DNA of 6,705 bases from Candidatus Dadabacteria bacterium (GCA_020027805.1 JAHKKQ010000179.1:1-6705), one strand, 5' to 3'; positions 1 through 5,662 are shown, counted from the first letter of the stretch. Made by a program: numbers and translations. The notes: generated by a model from the letters alone, not told the origin.

Positions 1-179
1 AACCTTATCGCTATGAAATTTGCGGTAAACAGGATCCCTCCCGCAGCGGTACCTACCGCGAGCTCTCTTGAGCCGACGAAATAGCAGACGACCATTAAAA
101 TTGCAGTTACAGCCAATCCGCTTCTTTCTACCCGTCCTATGCTCGGTATATTAATTAGACTCGCTGTCCTTTCCGTCAT
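1..179 (-). CDS. atpI: ATP synthase subunit I (AtpI-like), N-terminal part, cut by the left edge
   Basis: An open frame starts with ATG at 179-177 and stays open for 59 codons to the edge. The N-terminus reads MTERTASLINIPSIGR, followed by a hydrophobic helix (about residues 21-35, AVTAILMVVCYFVG) and a glycine-rich second membrane segment from about residue 41 (VGTAAGGILF). This is the layout of the ATP synthase I chain family, small proteins of about 120 residues with four membrane helices that help assemble the c-ring or F0 sector. The start lies inside atpZ, a 29-base overlap in another frame, which suggests translational coupling. Position right after an AtpZ-like gene is the strongest argument for the name, because the visible sequence alone is short and poorly conserved. 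About half the protein is missing, and atpB/atpE would be expected beyond the edge. Confidence 0.68.
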   Translation of the reverse strand, partial: MTERTASLINIPSIGRVERSGLAVTAILMVVCYFVGSRELAVGTAAGGILFTANFIAIR

Positions 180-405
180 TTACCCGTTTTATCATCCTCA
201 ATAAAATATTGAACCCCGCGAAACCCCCGGCTAATAAGCCTAACATCGTGAACCATGGGGTCTTGGTTCCGACCAGTTTATCGACGTAGTGTCCGAGCAG
301 TATCCCGGCTATGACCGAAAACCCGAGTTCGAACCCGATGGCGATAAACATCAGCCATTTATATTTTCCGTCACTTTTAACGGTACGTCCCCCCCATAAT
401 CTCAA
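151..405 (-). CDS. atpZ: AtpZ / F0F1-ATPase subunit (ATPase gene 1 family)
   Basis: This 84-residue protein has two predicted membrane helices (about residues 17-41 and 51-70) and a charged C-terminal tail. The glycine-spaced first helix ends in GxxxGxxxD form (G34, G38, D42), is followed by GTKTPWF, and the second helix carries spaced glycines (G56, G60, G61, G64). This is the pattern of the AtpZ family encoded at the head of many atp operons. AtpZ and AtpI have been linked to c-ring assembly and, in an alkaliphilic Bacillus, to divalent cation movement. The assigned start is TTG at 405-403, sharing four bases (TTGA) with the hemL stop and preceded by AAGGCGG as a possible ribosome site. An ATG at 397-395 sits on a run of seven G and is out of frame by one base. 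It would be in frame with six G, so the true start is uncertain. Confidence 0.82.
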   Translation of the reverse strand: MRLWGGRTVKSDGKYKWLMFIAIGFELGFSVIAGILLGHYVDKLVGTKTPWFTMLGLLAGGFAGFNILLRMIKRVNDGKDSESN

Positions 406-1691
406 ACCGCCTTAAGAGCTTTATACACGGCGTCAAGCGTACGATCGACGTCCCTTTCAGTATGGGCCAGCGAAAGGAAAACCGCCTCAAACTGAGAAGG
501 CGGAAACATAATACCAGCCCTGAGCAAATTTTCAAAAAATTTCGAATACTTTATTGTATCGCTTTTGAGCACCGTCCTGTAATCCACCGGATTCGTCTCC
601 GTAAAAAAAAGCGTAAACATGGAATCCACCGAATTAACGGCAGCCTTAATACCGACCTTTTTTATTATTTCCTTTATACCTTCGACCATATTCCGGGAGA
701 GCGCCCTAAGTTTCTTATAATTCCCCGGTTCTTTTAGCTTCCTGAGGGTTGCGAGCCCGGCGGCCATTGCGAGAGGATTCCCGGAGAGTGTCCCCGCCTG
801 GTACATGGGGCCCAAAGGGGCTACCCTGCTCATTATTTCCTTCTTTCCGCCGAACGCCCCCACCGGGAGCCCTCCTCCTATTATTTTCCCGAGACAGGTG
901 ATGTCAGGTGTTACCCCGTATTTACGCTGGGCCCCGCCCATGCCGAGCCTGAACCCCGTTATCACCTCGTCGAAAATGAGGAGTGAACCCGAACCGCTTG
1001 TAATCTCCCGGAGACCTTCCAAAAAGCCGTCCGAGGGGGGGACTACCCCCATGTTGGCAGCCACGGGCTCAATGATCACGGCTGCTATCTTGTCACGGTA
1101 TTTATCATACAGCCCACTCACCGAGTCGAGATCGTTATAATTCGCCAGTAACGTCTTTTCAGTGAACGATTCGGGGACACCCGGGCTGCTCGGCGTTCCG
1201 AACGTAGTCGCCCCGGATCCGGCCTGAACGAGAAGGTAATCGGCATGCCCGTGGTAACATCCCTCGAACTTAACTATGTAGTCCCTCTTCGTATAGGCTC
1301 TCGCAAGGCGCACACCGCTCATGGTGGCTTCGGTGCCCGAGCTCGTCATCCTGACCATGTCTATAGAAGGAAATGCTTTAACGATAAGCTTGGCTAACTC
1401 TACCTCACCCTCGCACGGAGCGCCGTAGCTGGTGCCCTTCTCAGCCGCCTTCTTGACCGCTCTAACCACCACGGGCGCCGCATGGCCCAGGATCAGCGGT
1501 CCCCAGGAGGACATGTAATCCGTGTATTTATTCCCGTCTACGTCGTAAATATATTGGCCCTTGCCCCTGGATATAAAGACAGGCGTGCCCGATACGGCTT
1601 TGAATGACCTAACGGGGCTGTTAACGCCGCCAGGCATAAGTTGTTCGGCGGTTTTATACAGTTTCTTCGATTTTGTGAGTCGGGGTTTCAT
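402..1691 (-). CDS. hemL: glutamate-1-semialdehyde 2,1-aminomutase
   Basis: A 429-residue class III, PLP-dependent aminotransferase-fold enzyme of normal family length. It converts glutamate-1-semialdehyde to 5-aminolevulinate in the C5 route to haem and other tetrapyrroles, in the cytoplasm. Visible landmarks are the N-terminal LMPGGVNSPVRSF (18-30), the phosphate-binding SSGTEA (117-122), FEGCYHGHAD (142-151), the cofactor aspartate in LLIFDEVITGFR (D241) and the Schiff-base lysine in CLGKIIGGGLPVGAFGG (K269). The TLSGNPLAMAAG segment (301-312) follows. The start is firm: an in-frame TGA lies seven codons upstream and no other ATG, GTG or TTG intervenes, although the ribosome site is weak. 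It has its own promoter-like element (1728-1756), is insulated from the upstream operon by a terminator, and its stop overlaps the atpZ start, so it leads the atp transcript. Name confidence is very high against related aminotransferases because of these motifs. Confidence 0.97.
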   Translation of the reverse strand: MKPRLTKSKKLYKTAEQLMPGGVNSPVRSFKAVSGTPVFISRGKGQYIYDVDGNKYTDYMSSWGPLILGHAAPVVVRAVKKAAEKGTSYGAPCEGEVELAKLIVKAFPSIDMVRMTSSGTEATMSGVRLARAYTKRDYIVKFEGCYHGHADYLLVQAGSGATTFGTPSSPGVPESFTEKTLLANYNDLDSVSGLYDKYRDKIAAVIIEPVAANMGVVPPSDGFLEGLREITSGSGSLLIFDEVITGFRLGMGGAQRKYGVTPDITCLGKIIGGGLPVGAFGGKKEIMSRVAPLGPMYQAGTLSGNPLAMAAGLATLRKLKEPGNYKKLRALSRNMVEGIKEIIKKVGIKAAVNSVDSMFTLFFTETNPVDYRTVLKSDTIKYSKFFENLLRAGIMFPPSQFEAVFLSLAHTERDVDRTLDAVYKALKAV

Positions 1692-1727
1692 TTCCGCAAA
1701 CAGGAGTGGGGATCAAAAACAGCCTGT

Positions 1728-1756
1728 AGTAAACATGGATTATCCCGGGGTGTCAA
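1728..1756 (-). promoter_or_regulatory. Predicted sigma70-type promoter of hemL-atpZ-atpI
   Basis: Reading on the minus strand, a perfect -35 TTGACA (1756-1751) is followed after 17 bases by TTTACT (1733-1728), which matches four of six positions of TATAAT. Transcription would begin near 1720, leaving a leader of about 30 bases before the hemL ATG. The site lies just downstream of the intrinsic terminator of the preceding operon, where a new promoter is needed. This is prediction from consensus only. Confidence 0.6.
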
Positions 1757-1788
1757 GTAATTATGGACTATGGAAGCATACGCCGGAT

Positions 1789-1824
1789 AAAAAAAAGAGA
1801 GAAACCCCGTATCGGGGTTTCTCT
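1789..1824 (-). terminator. Intrinsic terminator of the lipoprotein operon
   Basis: A perfect 12-base-pair inverted repeat (1798-1809 with 1813-1824, core CCCCG/CGGGG) closes a three-base loop. In minus-strand transcription it is followed by C and then eight consecutive U (A-tract 1789-1796 on the plus strand). It lies 82 bases beyond the stop of the second Pal gene. No T-tract follows on the plus-strand side, so it is directional for the minus strand. Confidence 0.93.
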
Positions 1825-1836
1825 CCGGAATTTAAC

Positions 1837-1866
1837 CTCATGGTTCCGGTTACCCTGAACCATGAG
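1837..1866. repeat. Inverted repeat, 10-bp arms, in the 3' untranslated region
   Basis: CTCATGGTTC (1837-1846) is perfectly complementary to GAACCATGAG (1857-1866) across a 10-base loop. It lies between the second Pal stop codon and the terminator hairpin, so the transcript would carry two hairpins in a row. No U-tract follows it on either strand, so it is unlikely to terminate by itself. It could stabilise the mRNA 3' end or be a protein-binding dyad; the sequence does not decide between these. Confidence 0.6.
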
Positions 1867-1905
1867 AAATCTCTTATATTCAAGCGATCAGGTCAAACTT
1901 ATATT

Positions 1906-2537
1906 TTAGTTGGCGTACTGAAATATAAGTCTCGCACCTACTTTCGCAGTCGGCGATGTTACTACGAAGTGAGCCCTTCTGTTAAGCTGATAGGCTTCTT
2001 CGGTCGTTCCCGCACCGAACTGTGTTGTTTCACCGCCGCTTGCAGTCGTTACCCTGGCCGGGTCGATACCCAGCTGGACGAGAAACGCCTTCGTTGAGTC
2101 GGCCCTTCTCTGAGCAAGCTTCAGGTTGTATGCAGGTGTACCCCTGATGTCCGCATACCCTTCAATCAATACAGTCAGATTAGCATCTGCCTGTAAGGTC
2201 GCCGCGTTTTCTTCGAGCACCGCTGCAGCATCCGGCCTTATGTTGTACTTATCGAAGTCAAAGAATATATCTTTGAGTTCGGGTGCCGGTGGCGGTGGTG
2301 GCGGAGGCGGCGGGGGTGGTGGTACTGACAAGGGGCTCCACAATAATCGCCTCTTGTCGGATCGTCACCGCATACACGCTGCTTACATTGCTCACAAGTA
2401 GCTTTCGCTTCAGCTGTAGCCGATTCAGCAGCTGCCAGCTCTTTCGTCGGCGGGGGTGTCGCGCAGCTAGCCAGATAGAGCAATGCAACAACTAACAAGG
2501 GTAGGCCCAAAAACAGGATTTGCTTATCCCTTTTCAT
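1906..2537 (-). CDS. Second Pal/OmpA-family lipoprotein, split by an apparent frameshift
   Basis: The N-terminal part starts at ATG 2537 with a strong ribosome site. It has a lipoprotein signal peptide ending in the lipobox LASC (Cys25; alanine at +2 suits outer-membrane sorting), then an Ala/Glu-rich helix and a stretch with five cysteines (C48, C51, C56, C66, C70). Read without a shift it stops at 2238 after 99 residues. The C-terminal part lies in another frame (open from TTG 2343 to the stop at 1906). It encodes twelve prolines and a complete OmpA C-terminal domain: DIFFDFDKYNIRPDA, EGYADIRGTPAYN with the peptidoglycan-binding Asp, and NRRAHF with the matching Arg. One extra base, or a -1 ribosomal slip, joins the parts into about 210 residues, a normal Pal-type length. 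Anchoring the outer membrane to peptidoglycan is the expected role. It is last in the operon, before the terminator. Sequencing error, a real mutation and programmed shifting remain open. Confidence 0.8.
2287..2322 (-). repeat. Proline-codon tract (12 CCN codons) at the frame change
   Basis: On the minus strand this is an almost pure C/G run of CCA, CCC, CCG and CCT codons, encoding twelve prolines in the OmpA-domain frame. In the N-terminal frame the same bases give a His/Arg-rich string. It includes five consecutive C (plus-strand GGGGG at 2312-2316), the most likely place for a one-base loss or for -1 slippage, since a CCC codon there is preceded by C. Polyproline linkers between a lipid anchor and an OmpA domain are common and explain the composition. 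Confidence 0.8.
2370..2402 (-). repeat. Imperfect direct repeat, copy in the second Pal gene
   Basis: These 33 bases resemble 3238-3269 in the cpoB-like gene: 26 positions match and one base is inserted. The shared blocks on the plus strand are ACGCTGCT, ACAT, GCTC and AGTAGC. The inserted base puts the Pal copy one frame away from the cpoB copy. The match is short, so common descent is not proven. Confidence 0.45.
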
Positions 2538-2544
2538 TCTACTG

Positions 2545-2553
2545 CACCTCCTT
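2545..2553 (-). promoter_or_regulatory. Strong Shine-Dalgarno site of the second Pal gene
   Basis: The minus strand reads AAGGAGGTG, a full match to the 16S 3' end, about seven bases ahead of ATG 2537. It fixes that ATG as the start and indicates that the out-of-frame gene still carries a well-kept translation signal. Confidence 0.9.
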
Positions 2554-2597
2554 TAAGAGTTTTTTGAGTACTTAACGAGTACATAATAATAAACAGT

Positions 2598-3332
2598 TTA
2601 ACGCTCAACTGCAAGTTCCGAAATTTTTTCTTTTGCCGTCTTAGCTTCATCAGAATTCGGATACTTATCTATCAGCGTCTGGAAGAACAATTTGGCCTCT
2701 TCCTGCTTGCCGATTTCGACTAAAGACATGCCCTGTTTTAAGTACGCAAGGGGCACCCTTTGGTCCTTGGGATACGTATCTATGAACCTCTGATATTCGA
2801 GTATCGATTCTTCGAACTGCCCTTCCCTGTAATAGGATTCGGCGATCCAGTAGGTTGCGTCATTGGCTTTCGCGGATTTGGGGTATCTGGACAGGTATTC
2901 CTTGAACTTCGCCCTCGAATCCTCGTAATTGCCGTCGCTCAACTCAGTATAACCCTCATTGAACATAACCTCTTCTGTATTGACCGAAGCCGTTTCGGAC
3001 GGCATCTGCGTGTGGGAGCCGGATTCCGTTACAGTCGGTGCGGAGCCCAGGGTAAGCTGATTGACCTTCGAGTCGAGTTTTGAGTAAGCCTGGTTTAACT
3101 CTGCAATCTTGGCCTCGAGCTGATAAACCTTTTCCCTCAACTCTACGTCCGTACCCGTGGTGGCCGATTCTGTCTGGTCCATCGTTTTAACCTCGTTTGA
3201 CAGCCTCTCCACCTTGGCTTCAAGCCTGGTCTGACGGGCGTAAACGCTGCTGACATCGCTCTGAGTAGCCACACAACCTAAAGACATAATAGAAATCACC
3301 GCCACCATAATATTAATTGCTTTCGCTTGCAT
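2598..3332 (-). CDS. cpoB: CpoB/YbgF-like lipoprotein with coiled coil and TPR repeats
   Basis: The 244-residue protein begins with a short signal peptide and the lipobox SLGC (Cys20, valine at +2). Heptad-like segments predicted to form coiled coils follow (about 26-53 and 62-95), then a Ser/Thr-rich linker (96-118) and three TPR-like helix pairs (about 120-152, 157-189 and 195-226), with signatures such as YWIAESYYREGQFEESILEYQ split between repeats. This order is that of CpoB (YbgF), the periplasmic partner of the Tol-Pal system that links outer-membrane constriction to peptidoglycan synthesis. E. coli CpoB is a soluble periplasmic protein, whereas this one appears lipid-anchored. The start at 3332 is nine bases beyond the first Pal stop, and its ribosome site AGGT (3343-3340) overlaps that TAG stop, so the two genes are probably coupled. 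A BamD-like or other TPR lipoprotein is a weaker alternative. Confidence 0.85.
   Translation of the reverse strand: MQAKAINIMVAVISIMSLGCVATQSDVSSVYARQTRLEAKVERLSNEVKTMDQTESATTGTDVELREKVYQLEAKIAELNQAYSKLDSKVNQLTLGSAPTVTESGSHTQMPSETASVNTEEVMFNEGYTELSDGNYEDSRAKFKEYLSRYPKSAKANDATYWIAESYYREGQFEESILEYQRFIDTYPKDQRVPLAYLKQGMSLVEIGKQEEAKLFFQTLIDKYPNSDEAKTAKEKISELAVER
3238..3269 (-). repeat. Imperfect direct repeat, copy in the cpoB-like gene
   Basis: Partner of 2370-2402. It encodes ATQSDVSSVYA just after the lipid-anchor cysteine. The corresponding frame in the second Pal gene reads SNVSSVYA, and four of the five base differences within those eight codons fall at third positions. Confidence 0.45.
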
Positions 3333-3341
3333 AGGTCATAC

Positions 3342-4040
3342 CTAAAAACTTGGAGAACCAACCGCCGGCACAAAATGCGCCCTTCTGTTCTGCTGGTAAT
3401 CATATTCACTCGTACCCACTGCGAACTGTTCGGTCTCTCCTTTGCTTATAGGCTGCACCTTGGAAGGCGAAATTCCGAGCCCAACCAGATAATTCGATAC
3501 AGATTCGGCTCTCCTTTGGCCCAGAGCCAGATTATATTCCTCCGTGCCCCTTACGTCGCAATAACCTTCTATTACTACGACCTGAAACTTGTCTCCGCTA
3601 TTCCTAATTATACTTGCATTTTGGTCAAGCATCGGCTTGGCGTCAATTCGTACGGCCGATTGGTCATAATCGAAGAATATGTCGACCATCCCGTATTGCG
3701 ATCCGGCCGGACTCAAATCCTGCAGGCTCCCTTCATCCGCTGTCTGGGCATAAGCCTGGCTTTTCGCCTTCCCTTCGGCTTCTATGGCTTTGAACCTGGC
3801 TTCTTCCAGAAGCTGGCGGGCGGCGTCCTTGTTTCCTGCGGCCATCATTTCCTTCGCTTTCTCAATCAGTTCTTCGGCGGCCTGATATTCCGGCAGGCCT
3901 TCAGCGCCTGCATCCTTTGCCGCCTGTAAGGCAGCCTCTGCATCGGCCATTTCTTTATCCAGATTCGATCCGCAACCAATCGCAAGCACCAACGCAAGTA
4001 CAAAACAAATACTTAAAGCACGCAACAACAGCCTTTCCAT
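3342..4040 (-). CDS. pal: Pal-like OmpA-domain lipoprotein with helical linker
   Basis: A 232-residue protein. The signal peptide ends in the lipobox AIGC (Cys23, glycine at +2), so it should be anchored in the outer membrane facing the periplasm. Residues about 27-95 form an Ala/Glu/Lys-rich helical region (KEMADAEAALQAAKDAG, then a second helix pair after GNKDAARQLL) resembling the DUF4398 type often placed before OmpA domains. The OmpA/Pal domain covers about 118-226: VDIFFDYDQ, EGYCDVRGTEEYN with peptidoglycan-contacting Asp162, the LALGQRRAESV helix, and NRRAHF with Arg at 219/220. It should bind meso-diaminopimelate in peptidoglycan. The ribosome site AGGAGGAG (4052-4045) sits about four to six bases ahead of ATG 4040. 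It is first in the operon, followed nine bases on by the cpoB-like gene. True Pal versus a Pal-like paralogue cannot be settled, because a second such gene lies downstream. Confidence 0.88.
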   Translation of the reverse strand: MERLLLRALSICFVLALVLAIGCGSNLDKEMADAEAALQAAKDAGAEGLPEYQAAEELIEKAKEMMAAGNKDAARQLLEEARFKAIEAEGKAKSQAYAQTADEGSLQDLSPAGSQYGMVDIFFDYDQSAVRIDAKPMLDQNASIIRNSGDKFQVVVIEGYCDVRGTEEYNLALGQRRAESVSNYLVGLGISPSKVQPISKGETEQFAVGTSEYDYQQNRRAHFVPAVGSPSF

Positions 4041-4077
4041 TAAGCTCCTCCTGATTGTAATGAAACTTATACCTGAG

Positions 4078-4107
4078 ATAATTACATTATTTTGGTTGCT
4101 AAGTCAA
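4078..4107 (-). promoter_or_regulatory. Predicted promoter of the pal-cpoB-pal operon
   Basis: On the minus strand TTGACT (4107-4102, five of six matches) is followed after 18 bases by AATTAT (4083-4078, four of six). Transcription would start near 4071, about 30 bases before the first Pal ATG. The surrounding 4041-4220 region is strongly AT-rich and separates two divergent genes, as expected for a two-way promoter region. A competing -10, TATAAG at 4071-4066, lacks a good -35. Confidence 0.5.
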
Positions 4108-4193
4108 GACATTTTAATCAAAATTATGTTAAATCTCAAATAAAAATGGAGAATTTTTAAACCAAATAATCGCTACCAAATCTTCCTCCGAAG

Positions 4194-4202
4194 TGCTATT
4201 AT
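4194..4202 (+). promoter_or_regulatory. Possible extended -10 promoter for the DUF3943-like gene
   Basis: TGC followed by TATTAT (4197-4202, five of six matches to TATAAT) forms an extended -10 element, with no recognisable -35. The start would fall near 4209, leaving a short leader that still contains the GAGGGGG ribosome site before ATG 4221. Low information content makes this tentative. Confidence 0.35.
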
Positions 4203-4220
4203 TAAAATGAGGGGGCATAT

Positions 4221-5009
4221 ATGCCGAATCACCTTAAAATACCGGTTTTTCTAAGGTTCTTTTTATTTTTCCAGTTCCTGCTGATAATATTCAATATCGA
4301 CTCCGGGCACACGGGAACAATTGACGGCAACGAGACGCTGCTGCCCATAACCCCCTTGAACGACTCGGTATTCGTCGATTTAACGAAGGAGAACAAGCCG
4401 GATATCGTTCTCGAAAAAGAAGCGGAGAGGAAGTCGCTCGCGGACTTTGGGGATTTTGTTCAAAACACGCGCAATGTTTATTTCACCATCTGGCTTATAC
4501 GCCTAGCCCAGGTAAACATGGTGGATATAAACAGAAAAGAGGAGCAAATGATAATAAATCCGCTCCGGTGGTGGAAAAACACCCTCGGGTTCCAGAACGA
4601 CGGAAAGAGGAGGGGGGATTTCGAGTGGAAGGACGGAGACAGGTTCAAAACGAACTGGATCGCCCATCCCGCATTCGGGGCCTATACCTATCTCTACTAC
4701 AGGTCCAAGGGCTACGACCGTTTCACGTCTGCATTCGGCTCAGTCGTCCAGAGCACGCTGTTCGAATATACGATAGAGGGAGTAATACAATCGCCCTCGA
4801 TCCACGACCTCGTCATCACACCGGGGATAGGCGTTCCCGCGGGAATCATTCTCGAAGAGACGTCTAATTTGCTTGCTTCGAGCGACAGCGGATTTTTGAA
4901 CGCCCTCGGGTACGTCATTAACCCGATGAAAATTATAGTTCCCGACCGGGACAACGTAAATTTGAGCCCGCTCGTGAGCGGACAGGTCGTTATCGGGTTC
5001 CAGTGGTAG
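4221..5009 (+). CDS. DUF3943-like probable outer-membrane protein
   Basis: A 262-residue protein with a hydrophobic N-terminal signal (about residues 8-25), so it is exported. The central region carries the combination I associate with DUF3943: FKTNWIAHPAFGAYTYLYYR (142-161), then a small-residue segment, then STLFEYTIEGVIQSPSIHDL (178-197) and TPGIGVPAGIILEE (200-213). The chain ends in VVIGFQW. A terminal aromatic residue is typical of outer-membrane beta-barrels, but barrel topology is inferred. No biochemical role is known to me for the family. The start ATG follows GAGGGGG at suitable spacing; an ATG at 4207 is out of frame. It diverges from the Pal operon and is followed 68 bases on by a flavin-reductase-like gene in the same direction, though nothing ties their functions together. 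Confidence 0.75.
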   Translation: MPNHLKIPVFLRFFLFFQFLLIIFNIDSGHTGTIDGNETLLPITPLNDSVFVDLTKENKPDIVLEKEAERKSLADFGDFVQNTRNVYFTIWLIRLAQVNMVDINRKEEQMIINPLRWWKNTLGFQNDGKRRGDFEWKDGDRFKTNWIAHPAFGAYTYLYYRSKGYDRFTSAFGSVVQSTLFEYTIEGVIQSPSIHDLVITPGIGVPAGIILEETSNLLASSDSGFLNALGYVINPMKIIVPDRDNVNLSPLVSGQVVIGFQW

Positions 5010-5034
5010 AAGAGACAATTCGCCCGGAAATTCA

Positions 5035-5050
5035 GCCGGAAAATACCGGC
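5035..5050. repeat. Small GCCGG/CCGGC hairpin between the two plus-strand genes
   Basis: GCCGG (5035-5039) and CCGGC (5046-5050) can pair across six bases. No T-tract follows, so it is not a convincing terminator. It sits in the 68-base gap and could weaken read-through or have no role. Confidence 0.3.
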
Positions 5051-5077
5051 CTGTAAAACGACCCTCGGGAAAAGACG

Positions 5078-5662
5078 ATGAGCAAAGAAGAAGGTCAGGC
5101 GGTCGCGGGCGCGTTCTGGTCTCATTCCCCGGTGGTTGCAATTACAAGTGCCTGGCAGGGGAAGCCGAACGGACAGATAGCGGTTACGGCAGTTACGTCA
5201 TCCATCGTGCATTTCATACCGAGACTCCTCGTCGGGATATGGAAAGGCAATTATACGCACGAATTCATCATTAACAGCGGGGCGTTCACGATTCACCTGC
5301 TGAGGCCCGACCAGCTTGGCCTTGTAAGAAACTTCGGGTTCTATACGGGCAGGGACAGGAACAAGTTCGAGAACGTGCATTACAGGACGGGCGTTACCGG
5401 CAGCCCCGTGCTCACGGATGCGCACTCCTTCGCCGAGTGCAGGGTGATCAACGCGATGGACGGAGGGGACATGACGGCGTTCCTGGTGAGCGTGGAAGAG
5501 GGCGGCATAATGAGCAGGGGCCAGTGGATGACCCTCAGTCATTTTTACTCGGACGCTCCCCCCGAATGGATCGAGGAATACGGAGAGAAGCTCTCCCGCT
5601 CCGTCGCATTCTCCCTCAACCTGATCCACAACATAGACTATTCGCCCTGGGAGCCCCGATAA
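5078..5662 (+). CDS. Flavin reductase-like, FMN-binding split-barrel domain protein
   Basis: A 194-residue soluble protein without signal peptide. Residues about 10-140 follow the flavin reductase-like/flavoredoxin fold: FWSHSPVVAITS at the first strand, PNGQIAVTAVTSSIVHFIPRL (30-50) matching the flavin-contacting loop and the S-x-x-P region, then HEFIINSGAFTIHLL (61-75), which matches the h-x-x-I-x-x-x-g-x-F pattern of these proteins. LVRNFGFYTGRDRNKF (82-97) and the GSPVLTDAHSFAECRV strand pair (108-123) are also typical. Such proteins bind FMN and act as NAD(P)H:flavin reductases or electron carriers; the substrate here cannot be told. The last 45 residues lie outside the core. ATG 5078 has only a weak purine-rich ribosome site (GGGAAAAG). 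The stop lies inside the convergent M28 gene, overlapping it by 25 bases. Confidence 0.78.
   Translation: MSKEEGQAVAGAFWSHSPVVAITSAWQGKPNGQIAVTAVTSSIVHFIPRLLVGIWKGNYTHEFIINSGAFTIHLLRPDQLGLVRNFGFYTGRDRNKFENVHYRTGVTGSPVLTDAHSFAECRVINAMDGGDMTAFLVSVEEGGIMSRGQWMTLSHFYSDAPPEWIEEYGEKLSRSVAFSLNLIHNIDYSPWEPR

Noticed and set aside
1561..2097. Plus-strand open frame of 178 codons
   Set aside because: It runs antisense across the hemL start, the hemL promoter, the terminator hairpin and the Pal OmpA domain, and shows no recognisable protein pattern.
2126..2401. Plus-strand frame encoding a run of twelve glycines
   Set aside because: It is the antisense of the proline tract of the Pal gene, so the glycine run is a by-product.
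2568..2582. GTACT/AGTAC hairpin between the cpoB-like gene and the second Pal gene
   Set aside because: A five-base stem with no U-tract on the transcribed side. Too weak to call an internal terminator or attenuator.
3327..3929. Plus-strand open frame of 200 codons opposite the first Pal gene
   Set aside because: It is antisense to a clear OmpA-domain lipoprotein, shows no domain, and looks like a by-product of that gene's codon use.
4141..4159. AT-only inverted repeat TAAAAAT/ATTTTTA in the divergent promoter region
   Set aside because: Seven A/T pairs in an AT-rich region are expected by chance. No known operator consensus was recognised.
4712..5141. Two overlapping minus-strand open frames opposite the DUF3943-like gene
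   Set aside because: They cover the 3' half of a convincing exported protein gene and have no recognisable motifs.
5198..5629. Minus-strand open frame of 143 codons
   Set aside because: It is fully antisense to the flavin-reductase-like gene and its sequence is low in recognisable structure.
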